The notes under the pieces: generated by a model
Databases searched by the model: none
The model's input: the letters and a program-made list of their open reading frames with translations, nothing else
Told to the model about the DNA's origin: nothing
Part shown: one piece after another, positions 7,609-14,923 of the stretch
Numbering within the stretch: the first letter of the stretch is position 1
Layout: every line of letters starts with the position of its first letter
Made by a program: the position numbers and the translations under genes
NCBI GenBank assembly: GCA_039968605.1
Contig: JBDVPM010000008.1
Location: 62,001-126,000 of the forward strand
From: Alteripontixanthobacter sp.
GTDB lineage: Bacteria; Pseudomonadota; Alphaproteobacteria; Sphingomonadales; Sphingomonadaceae
Length of the DNA stretch: 64,000 bases
Direction of reading: 5' to 3'

Positions 7609-9924
7609 TCAGTTCGACACGTCCGCTGCGATAACCCAGCGGCCTCCCACCTTGCGCCACAGCAGCGAGGCGTAGCCGCCGAAGAGCCGCTCGCCCGCTT
7701 CGTCGAAAACGTCATATTTCTGGATTTCCACGAAGGCCTCAGGGCCGAGCCGTTCGATCCGCAGCACTTCGAGCGTCGCGTCATACGCTGGGCTGGCTGC
7801 GACGCTGACCCAGAAGGCTTCGACCGCCTCGGGTTTGGAAAGCAGCGTCGCATTGTCCGTCGAATAGAGCGCGCCAGGGCCATAAAGCGCCATGATCTCA
7901 GTCACATCGCCGGAGCGTATTCCTTCGAGGATGACGCGGGTGCGGTTGTCGAGGATCGGTATCAGGTTGGACGCACCGCCTGGTGCAGGCGCATCCGCTG
8001 CCCCTTCGCTTCGGACAATGCTCTTGGCGGTTTCGTCCGGACAGGTATCGGCAAGTTCGCTTCCCGCCGCCAAATCAGAGTTAAAAATGTCGTGGCTGAT
8101 CAGCCAGCGCCCATCAGGCTGGCGAAGTCTCACTTCGAGAAATTTGCCTACGTCAACGCCGGTGCTACCGTCCGGAAGCGGAACGAATACGCAAGACCGA
8201 CCACGAATAATTGCCCTGTCACCGCTGACAACAATCTCGTCTGGCCTGAGAGCTATCCGAAAGCCTTCCTCATTGGCGGCCTCCCAGGCGGCGATGGCCC
8301 CTCGCCCCACGATTGCCGGTGCGTTTGGCGGCAACATCACGGCATCTTGGGTGAACTGTTCGGCTAACAGCGCCCAGTCGTTGCGGTTGTAGATATCCAC
8401 CCAATCGGCGATTGCCTTTTTAAGAGCGATTTGTTCGCCGCCGGTGTTCGCCTCGAAGGGGCCAGTCTCACCGTTCTCGAGCCGCACCAGCGCATCGCCG
8501 AGATTCGAGACGTAGACGGTCCCGTCGGGGGCAAGAATTACGCCCGTCACAAGCCCGGGAAGCGGCCCCCACATTGCCGGTGTGAGCAGCGGGAGCACGG
8601 GTTCGCCCGCATCCAGCCGCCGCGCGGTTTCGGCGACAATTTGCGCGTTTGTGTCGGTGGTAGGGCTGAAGATCGTTTGGCGGTCGCCGGTATCGGGATC
8701 GACCCGGTACACGGCATTGGCAAAGGGGCTTGCCACCCAGAGCATTCCATCCGGGCCGAGTTCGATATTGTCGGGGGTCGGCAGGGTCGCAAGAATCCGC
8801 TGGTCGCCGAGTTCGCCTGTCTCGGGATCGACCGCAAAGCTCAGGATACGGCTTTGCATGATCTCGGCGACATACAGCTTCTGGCGTGCTGCATCGAAGG
8901 CAATGCCATTTGCAAAGTCGAGGCCCGAAACCACTTCCACCGCGGCTGGGTTGGTCTGGCCGAGTTCTTCGGGCGCTATCCGCCAGACCGATCCATCGCC
9001 GAGCGGTTTGTCTGCGGCTGCGAACATGCGCGCCTCTGACGCTTCGCCGGCTTCGTTCCGGGTCGACTGGGTGAACCAGATCGCGCCTGAAGGATCGCGA
9101 ACGGCCGAGTTTACGCCGTAGGGATGATCGTAGATCAGCGTGACCTGCTCGGTCTGCGTATCGGCGCGGTAGATGTGTCCGCCGGTAATGTCGGCGACGA
9201 GGACATGGCGGCCATCCGGTTCGAAGGCGATGCCGTTCGGACTGTTCCAGAGGGGATCGGGCTTCGTCCGGAAATCCGCCGCCGCAAAATCGCCGAACGG
9301 ACGCTTTGTGCCATCGGCCGCCAGGGTCACGAGGCCGTGTTCCCAGTCTCCGACCAGCAAGCGGCCATCGGGCAACACGACGCCATCCTCGGCGTGGGTG
9401 AGCGTGCGGTCCTGGGGGAAAAGCTCGAAATTCGTGGCCCGGGGGGTCACGGATGGTTGGGACTTCAGTTCCACGCGGATGAGGCGCACTTCGACATCGT
9501 CGCTGAGGTTGACGGGTGAATGCGGCGCTTCGGGGCCTTTCCAGAGCGTCAGAGGGTAAGTCATTTCCGGCGCTTCGCGGGAGTCGAAAATGACGTTCCC
9601 CGCCGCGTCGCGATCGATCCATTGCCCTGCTTGCTGGATATGCAGAACGCTGGGCCAGCGGTGGAAATGCAGCGGCTCGACCTCTCCGGGCGCGAGCGTC
9701 ACTTCGAGGACGCGGACTTGGTCGTTTTCCAGCAATACCCGGTGGTTGTCCGGTGCCGCGACAGTGGCTTCCAGTTCCTGTGGCCAGGTTGCAGGATCGC
9801 CGGTTAGGTAATTAACCGCGCCGCTCTCGGCGACTTCTTGCGCGGCCACATTCGAAACGACCAGACAGGCAGTTGTCAGCGACAGGACCGACGCCCTGGC
9901 AAGCGTAGAGACGCCGCGCATCAT
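7609..9924 (-). CDS. Exported cupin/SMP-30 propeller/double SnoaL fusion protein
   Basis: 771 aa with a Sec signal peptide (VLSLTTACLVVSNVAAQ). Domains in order: a cupin-like region about 40-155 (PGEVEPLHFHRW carries metal-ligand-type His residues); an SMP-30/gluconolactonase-type beta-propeller about 160-490 (EDGVVLPDGRLLVGDWE, NSPNGIAFEPDG, FANGIAFD, GPDGMLWVASPFANAVYRVD); and two successive SnoaL/DUF4440-like NTF2 domains, about 500-630 (AIADWVDIYNRNDWALLAEQ) and 660-771. The first Met overlaps the sulfotransferase stop (ATGA), so they are translationally coupled. The parts suggest a periplasmic lactonase or hydrolase acting on a small metabolite; the fused arrangement is unusual. Substrate unknown. 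Confidence 0.75.
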   Translation of the reverse strand: MMRGVSTLARASVLSLTTACLVVSNVAAQEVAESGAVNYLTGDPATWPQELEATVAAPDNHRVLLENDQVRVLEVTLAPGEVEPLHFHRWPSVLHIQQAGQWIDRDAAGNVIFDSREAPEMTYPLTLWKGPEAPHSPVNLSDDVEVRLIRVELKSQPSVTPRATNFELFPQDRTLTHAEDGVVLPDGRLLVGDWEHGLVTLAADGTKRPFGDFAAADFRTKPDPLWNSPNGIAFEPDGRHVLVADITGGHIYRADTQTEQVTLIYDHPYGVNSAVRDPSGAIWFTQSTRNEAGEASEARMFAAADKPLGDGSVWRIAPEELGQTNPAAVEVVSGLDFANGIAFDAARQKLYVAEIMQSRILSFAVDPETGELGDQRILATLPTPDNIELGPDGMLWVASPFANAVYRVDPDTGDRQTIFSPTTDTNAQIVAETARRLDAGEPVLPLLTPAMWGPLPGLVTGVILAPDGTVYVSNLGDALVRLENGETGPFEANTGGEQIALKKAIADWVDIYNRNDWALLAEQFTQDAVMLPPNAPAIVGRGAIAAWEAANEEGFRIALRPDEIVVSGDRAIIRGRSCVFVPLPDGSTGVDVGKFLEVRLRQPDGRWLISHDIFNSDLAAGSELADTCPDETAKSIVRSEGAADAPAPGGASNLIPILDNRTRVILEGIRSGDVTEIMALYGPGALYSTDNATLLSKPEAVEAFWVSVAASPAYDATLEVLRIERLGPEAFVEIQKYDVFDEAGERLFGGYASLLWRKVGGRWVIAADVSN

Positions 9925-10907
9925 GCCGCTCCTCGTTCTGCCGCGATCGAGGCAGCGTCACCGCCATCAACCGCAGCATCGCCTTCAAGAGCGAGCCGTC
10001 CCTGCTCGAGCCAGGCCGCCAGATCGCCCGGTAACGAGGCTTCGATTACAGCGCGGTATTCGGCGAGATCCCCGTTGGTCAGCACACCCTTCCAGCGGTC
10101 ATTGGTGCCCTTGTGGAGGAAGGTGTCTGCGCCGCCCTCGAAGGCGACGTTGATAACGCCAAGCATCTTGGCACCGTCGCGTTTCATGCTCGAAAAGCCG
10201 GCTGCATCGACGATTTGCGCCATCAGCTGTTCGGGCGTCTCGATCCCGCAAAATTCGCCGATGCGGCGTATCTCGCCTGCGAGGTCGGCTTTCAGATCGT
10301 TGTAATGGACAAGCAGGACGTTCGGGCGGTGCCGCTCGTCCCAGAAACTGCGCTCCAGCTCCAAGAACTCGGCGATGGTGAAATCATCGAAAGGGGCACA
10401 GGCAGGATCGCGCAGCCAGCGGCGAAAGGATATTCGCGCATCCGCCGGCGCTCTGGGATAGGGGCGGGCGATCTGCGGGTCGCCGAGGCCGCTCTGGTCC
10501 AGCGTCTCTTCGAACTCCGCTGCATAATGCGTCGCGTGATTGTGAAATGACATTGCCGCATCGCGCGGATCGCGTGCGACGTTGATGTAGAGGACGTCGT
10601 CGTGGAGCGGCAGCGCAGTCAGCGGCGAATGACTTTTGAGCGAACGCACTCCGGGCGTCTGGGACAAGGCTTCGGCAATCTCTGCCTGCGGCGTGAAGCG
10701 CGCATCCAGCCACGGTTGCTCATCGATGAAGGGGCGGGGCTCTGCCGATTGATGAAGCAACATGCTGACGATGCGCTGCGTCCAGGTGGTCCCGGTCTTC
10801 GGCGGCGTACAGATCAGTATGTCGTCTGCACGCAATTCGAAATCGCACCAGATCCGCGTGTCGGTATGCCAGGTGCGAATGGTGTTCTGTGGTTCTCTTA
10901 CGAGCAT
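9921..10907 (-). CDS. PAPS-dependent sulfotransferase
   Basis: 328 aa. The 5'-phosphosulfate loop ICTPPKTGTTWTQRI (about residues 32-46) and the 3'-phosphate region around YINVARDPRDAAMSFHNH identify the cytosolic/aryl sulfotransferase fold (Sulfotransfer_1). These transfer sulfate from PAPS to a hydroxyl of a small acceptor such as a sterol or phenol. It sits between the Nramp-like transporter and the secreted propeller protein. Acceptor unknown; a small-molecule acceptor is inferred from the SDR/SnoaL context. Confidence 0.85.
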   Translation of the reverse strand: MLVREPQNTIRTWHTDTRIWCDFELRADDILICTPPKTGTTWTQRIVSMLLHQSAEPRPFIDEQPWLDARFTPQAEIAEALSQTPGVRSLKSHSPLTALPLHDDVLYINVARDPRDAAMSFHNHATHYAAEFEETLDQSGLGDPQIARPYPRAPADARISFRRWLRDPACAPFDDFTIAEFLELERSFWDERHRPNVLLVHYNDLKADLAGEIRRIGEFCGIETPEQLMAQIVDAAGFSSMKRDGAKMLGVINVAFEGGADTFLHKGTNDRWKGVLTNGDLAEYRAVIEASLPGDLAAWLEQGRLALEGDAAVDGGDAASIAAERGAA

Positions 10908-10927
10908 ATGGCTTCTTTCGTTTCCGG

Positions 10928-12232
10928 CTATCGAAGGATGAAAAACGCGGCGGACAGGGCTATCATCGTCACCACTGCGACGATGTTGAGTGCACCGATC
11001 ACCGCGCCGGGGCGTGCGTGTTCAGGCATGGTCTTCCCTGCAACCGATAGGTGATTGAGTACCGCGATCACTGGTGCTGCGAGAAAAGCGAGGCTCGTCG
11101 CCAGGTCCATCAGCGTGGTGAAATCCGACATCAGCGTGAACAGCACCACGATGTCGAGCAGCACGACGATGGGAATGACCCTCCGGTAATATCGATCGAA
11201 TGCAGCAATCTCGGTCCGGTCGGAAATATGCTGGAAGGCCGAAGCGGCGATCCGGCATCCGATATCGACCCCGCCCAGCAGCGTGGTCAGCATGACGCTG
11301 AGTGCTGCGATCGAAGCCAGGATTGCAGCCGAGTCACCCAGAACAACACGATACAGATCGATGACCTGCGCCGCGAATGCGGGCGCGCTGCTTTCCGGCA
11401 CAATACCGCCCGGATGCATGACGCCGGCACCCATGATGCAGAAACACACTGCCAAAATCGCTGTCAGGCTATAACTCGACGCAAATGCCAGCCGCGCATC
11501 TTCGATGCGGCTCCCGCCCACCCCAAACTGTTTCGCGCCCTGTTCCCCGCCTTGCAGATTGCGTTCAACTCTTGCAGTCCACAGCGATTGTGAAACAGAG
11601 ACTTCGAGCGGGTTCGGCATAAAGCCCGCCAGCGCGATCACGAACAGCACCGCAACAGGGTCCACCATCCACGAGAAATCGGTGAGCGTAGGCCAGGCAA
11701 CTCGTGGCAGGACGAGCGCGGTTGCGATCACCGTCGAGATAACGAGAAAGCTGAGCAGCACACGGTTGATTTTGTCGAGCCACTCGTACCCACCGCGATA
11801 CAGCAGGCCGCCGACCACCAGCAACAGGATCGCACCGACCATCGGTGTCTGCGCTTCGATCCCGGATACAGCGATGAACACTCCGGCAGTCGCCGCGGAA
11901 ACAGCGCCATGAATGATCGGCGTGATCGGCAAGATTGCCAGAGCGAACAACACCACTGCCCAGCGACCGAGGTGGCGATATCCGGCAAGGATCGAGCGCC
12001 CGGTTGCGTGACCGTAATCGACCCCGAAACGAAACGCAGGATATTTGAGCAGGTTGGCGAGCAGGATAACGCCCACCAAACCCAACCCGTATACGGCCCC
12101 CGCCCGAGTCGACTGGACGAGATGCGAGGTACCGATGGCTACACCGGAGAAAAGCAACGCCGGTCCCAGCAGCTTGGAGAAACTGGCACGCCGTACCGTT
12201 CTCGATGGCTGGGGCGCTGCCGAGGTTGTCAC
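10928..12232 (-). CDS. Nramp-related membrane transporter, divergent ligand motifs
   Basis: 434 aa starting at GTG 12232, which overlaps the dioxygenase stop (GTGA); the longer frame from 12481 reads through that gene. About 11 hydrophobic helices. The opening LLGPALLFSGVAIGTSHLVQ aligns with helix 1 of Nramp divalent-metal transporters, but the hallmark Asp-Pro-Gly-Asn is replaced by IGTSH. In the helix 6 region the Met-Pro-His signature reads AGFMPNPLE. Metal specificity is therefore doubtful; it may carry another cation or a small organic substrate made or used by the cluster. Confidence 0.72.
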   Translation of the reverse strand: MTTSAAPQPSRTVRRASFSKLLGPALLFSGVAIGTSHLVQSTRAGAVYGLGLVGVILLANLLKYPAFRFGVDYGHATGRSILAGYRHLGRWAVVLFALAILPITPIIHGAVSAATAGVFIAVSGIEAQTPMVGAILLLVVGGLLYRGGYEWLDKINRVLLSFLVISTVIATALVLPRVAWPTLTDFSWMVDPVAVLFVIALAGFMPNPLEVSVSQSLWTARVERNLQGGEQGAKQFGVGGSRIEDARLAFASSYSLTAILAVCFCIMGAGVMHPGGIVPESSAPAFAAQVIDLYRVVLGDSAAILASIAALSVMLTTLLGGVDIGCRIAASAFQHISDRTEIAAFDRYYRRVIPIVVLLDIVVLFTLMSDFTTLMDLATSLAFLAAPVIAVLNHLSVAGKTMPEHARPGAVIGALNIVAVVTMIALSAAFFILR

Positions 12233-12876
12233 GAAGCCGCGTCCATCAGCACTACGTCCCAACGATAGGTGGCTGGTGCGGTCGTCTTGGCGACTGTCGC
12301 AGCGGCCTGCTCGCCAAGCGGCGCGTAGACGAAGTCCCTCGCATTCTGTTCGGCTTCGTCGTCGAAATACATCTGCGTGACGAGCCGGTGGGCGGCACCT
12401 TGAATGTCGAAATGGATATGCGGAGTGCGCAGACCCAGCGGCGTATCGTAGAAGCGCGGTTTGATCGTCTTGATCCGCCATTCGCCGGATGGTCCGGTCA
12501 CGAGCCGGGCAACGCCCTGAAAGTTGGGATCGAGCGCGCCTGTGCTGACGTCGTTCGCATGGGCGTAGCGTCCGGCGTCATTGGCTTGCCAAAGCTCGAC
12601 CATCGCGCCGCGCATTGGGTTGCCATACCGATCTAGGACGCGCCCGCTAACCTCGATCACATCGCCCCGCGCACGTTCTGAATGACCCTCAAGATGGGTC
12701 ATGTCGAAATCGTCTTCGCCAGTGTAGCCGGTGGGATAGAAGGGGCCGAGCGCCTGTTCGGGGGTCGGTGCCAACACTTGCCGGGCGCGCGCTACACCGG
12801 TTGCCGCCAAGCCGGCAGTGCAAGCAGCGCCGAGAGCGAAGCGACGGCGCGACATCGAGGTATTGAATTTGGTCAT
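12229..12876 (-). CDS. Exported intradiol ring-cleavage dioxygenase
   Basis: 215 aa from ATG 12876 (CAGGAG upstream). The N-terminus MSRRRFALGAACTAGLAATG is a Tat-type signal with twin Arg. The four non-heme Fe(III) ligands of protocatechuate/catechol intradiol dioxygenases appear: Tyr in GRYAH, Tyr in KPRFYDTPLG, and two His in TPHIHFDI. Predicted to cleave an ortho-diphenol between the hydroxyls, outside the cytoplasm. It is shorter than catechol 1,2-dioxygenase and lacks that family's N-terminal linker domain, matching the single-chain exported group. Lies between an SDR and the transporter gene, with translational coupling to the latter. Confidence 0.85.
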   Translation of the reverse strand: MTKFNTSMSRRRFALGAACTAGLAATGVARARQVLAPTPEQALGPFYPTGYTGEDDFDMTHLEGHSERARGDVIEVSGRVLDRYGNPMRGAMVELWQANDAGRYAHANDVSTGALDPNFQGVARLVTGPSGEWRIKTIKPRFYDTPLGLRTPHIHFDIQGAAHRLVTQMYFDDEAEQNARDFVYAPLGEQAAATVAKTTAPATYRWDVVLMDAAS

Positions 12877-12920
12877 AATATTCTCCTGTCAGCCGCGCGA
12901 TCAGGCGGCGGGTGAGTTGA

Positions 12921-13703
12921 TCAAAAAACCGAATATCCGCCGTCGACCGGCAGGGTGACACCGGTCACGAAGCGGGCTGCATCGCTGGCAAGGAACACCG
13001 CGGCCCCAGCGCATTCGTCGGGTTCGCCCCAGCGCCCCATCGGCGTGCGCGCCAGCAGCATGGTCTGGAAGTCTGCCCAGCCTGGATCGTCGCGGGCGAT
13101 CTGGGTCATTTCGGTGGCGATCCAGCCGGGCGCGATGGCGTTCACCTGAATGCCGTGCGGGGCCAGCTCGATGGCCATGGATTTCGTCAGCTGGACGACC
13201 GCGCCCTTGACGGCGGCATAGGATGGCAAGCCGCCCGCACCGAAAATCGCATACATGCTGGCAAGGTTGATAATCTTGCCGTGACCGCGCGCCTGCATAG
13301 ATGTGGCGGCAATCTTCGAAAGCAGCATGACCGCGTCGAGATGAGTGGCCACGGCAGTATCCCAGCCGTCCTCCGACTGGCCCAGCACGCCGCCGCTAAT
13401 GTCCGCGTTCCCCGCATTGTTGACGAGGATATCCACCGGCCCCAGCGCCTGTTCGACATGGTTCATTGCAGGGGCGAGCAAGTCCCGGTCGGTCACGTCG
13501 AGCGTATCCGCATAGGCAGACACGCCGATGGACTCGATCTCGTTTTCGACTGCGGCGTTGCGGTCGCCATCGCGCGCAAGGATCGCCACCGAAGCGCCGC
13601 TATGGGCGAGCCCGAGCGCGATAGAGCGTCCGATCCCGCGATTGCCGCCGGTCACGATCGCGACACGGCCAATGAGATCGAAGGACGGTTGGGCGAAGGT
13701 CAT
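12921..13703 (-). CDS. Short-chain dehydrogenase/reductase (FabG-like)
   Basis: 260 aa. SDR motifs: VTGGNRGIGRSIA, LVNNAGNAD, Ser of INLASMY, and the active-site YAAVKGA; C-terminal FVTGVTLPVDGGYSVF. Starts two bases beyond the stop of the upstream lipoprotein gene. A NAD(P)-dependent oxidoreductase, one of three SDRs in the 4-14 kb region; they share only the family signature, so each may serve a different step. Substrate not assignable. Confidence 0.88.
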   Translation of the reverse strand: MTFAQPSFDLIGRVAIVTGGNRGIGRSIALGLAHSGASVAILARDGDRNAAVENEIESIGVSAYADTLDVTDRDLLAPAMNHVEQALGPVDILVNNAGNADISGGVLGQSEDGWDTAVATHLDAVMLLSKIAATSMQARGHGKIINLASMYAIFGAGGLPSYAAVKGAVVQLTKSMAIELAPHGIQVNAIAPGWIATEMTQIARDDPGWADFQTMLLARTPMGRWGEPDECAGAAVFLASDAARFVTGVTLPVDGGYSVF

Positions 13704-13704
13704 C

Positions 13705-14187
13705 TCACGACCCTTCCGGCAGGTCGGAGATGATCTCGCGGTAGACCTTCATCGAACCGTCGGCCTGGCGCTTGAACACCATGACCCAATTGCCCCGCTC
13801 GGTTGCCACCCCGCCGGTTTCGGGATCGCTGAACTGCCATTCGTAGGTCGCGGAGTAGAGCGCTATGTCGCCGGCTTCGGCGACATCCACTTCCTCGTTG
13901 TCGATCTCCAGATGGAGCGCGGGGTCGGTTACGTGCTGGCGGATCATGGCGAGGTTCTCGTCCCGGTCCATGTTCGGCAGGCCATGGGACATCACGCGCG
14001 TATCGGGCGCGTTCATCGCCAGCGCGCTTTCGGCATCGCGTGCATTATAGGCGGTGACGATGGCACCGACGTTCTGTCTTACTTGCGCCGCGACCTCGGC
14101 GCGATCGGGAGACGGGGCGGGCCCGGGTCCGCTACATGCGCTCAGCGCCGCCACGGCCAGCACAGCTGCGAATAATCGCTTCTTCAT
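13705..14187 (-). CDS. SnoaL-like lipoprotein
   Basis: 160 aa. The start MKKRLFAAVLAVAALSACSG is a lipoprotein signal with lipobox LSAC, so the mature protein is anchored by Cys about residue 18. The rest is a SnoaL/DUF4440 NTF2-like domain (AIVTAYNARDAESALAMNAP; WVMVFKRQADGSMKVYREI). Cell-envelope location and family suggest ligand binding or isomerase activity near the exported dioxygenase and propeller protein. It heads the SDR-dioxygenase-transporter-sulfotransferase run. Confidence 0.78.
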   Translation of the reverse strand: MKKRLFAAVLAVAALSACSGPGPAPSPDRAEVAAQVRQNVGAIVTAYNARDAESALAMNAPDTRVMSHGLPNMDRDENLAMIRQHVTDPALHLEIDNEEVDVAEAGDIALYSATYEWQFSDPETGGVATERGNWVMVFKRQADGSMKVYREIISDLPEGS

Positions 14188-14341
14188 GGTCGCATTCCTT
14201 CTGCATGAAGTTCCGTGACAGACCCTGTTCGCCTACCGCCGCGCCCCTGCGGGTTCCCGCCACCGGAGCACGGGTCGCAATTATACTCCGGCGGCGAGAC
14301 TGGTCGGCGGCGCGTGTTCAATTCACGTCCGGCAATGGCGC

Positions 14342-14767
14342 TCAATCGTCGTAAATATCGGCAAGGGCCTCGGCGGCCGTGGTCGGGCCGAACACCACCG
14401 TGTCCTGGTGGCCGCTCCACAGCGCGTGATTGGCGAATGGTCCCGGCAGCTCGACGCCGAGCCTCCTGGCAGCGGCTTCCATCCGCTTGTCTTCATCATC
14501 GACCGCGGGCGGATAGATCAGCAGCAGATCCCAGTTTGCGCCCTGAAAATGCATATACATCATCGCCGGCTCCAACCCGGCTTCTGCACGAACCCGCTCG
14601 ATCAGCGCTTGGGCGCGCAGAGCTTCCTCGTATTTGCCCGGTGCAATCTTCGCCTGGGTTACCGTGTACATCTCGTCGATCGAGGGCGTCTGCGCCATCG
14701 CCGGTTGTACGATGAGGGCCGGCAGGGCGGCCAGTGCAAGCGAGCCCTTAAAAATCCTGGATGTCAT
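14342..14767 (-). CDS. Small exported protein of unknown function
   Basis: 141 aa from ATG 14767 (GGGGGAGAAGAG upstream; the longer frame to 14896 was rejected). A clear Sec signal peptide, SLALAALPALIVQPAMAQ, precedes a compact domain with YTVTQAKIAPGKYEEALRAQ and MYMHFQGANWDLLLIYPP, which resembles a dimeric alpha-beta barrel or NIPSNAP-like fold. That fold assignment is tentative. First gene after the SARP-type regulator and directly downstream of a candidate regulator box, so a likely target. Confidence 0.6.
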   Translation of the reverse strand: MTSRIFKGSLALAALPALIVQPAMAQTPSIDEMYTVTQAKIAPGKYEEALRAQALIERVRAEAGLEPAMMYMHFQGANWDLLLIYPPAVDDEDKRMEAAARRLGVELPGPFANHALWSGHQDTVVFGPTTAAEALADIYDD

Positions 14768-14905
14768 TACTCTTCTCCCCCTTCGATCAGGCACATCTTT
14801 CCCATGGCCGAGAAGCGCAGCTTTCCGGCAGGGTTCGATTGCGACCTGTTGTTGTTTACCGGCTTCTTGATGCGCCCCGGCGGGCAACATCGTCAATCCG
14901 CCAAA

Positions 14906-14923
14906 GCGTCAAAAAAGCGTCAA
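14906..14923. promoter_or_regulatory. Candidate SARP-type heptamer direct repeat
   Basis: GCGTCAA occurs at 14906-14912 and again at 14917-14923 with a 4-nt AAAA spacer, an 11-bp pitch. A related TCGTCAA lies at 14890-14896. SARP/BTAD regulators are known to bind heptamer direct repeats separated by 4 bp. The site overlaps the last bases of the SARP-like regulator gene and lies about 140 bp before the gene at 14767. The regulator match is inference. Confidence 0.45.
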
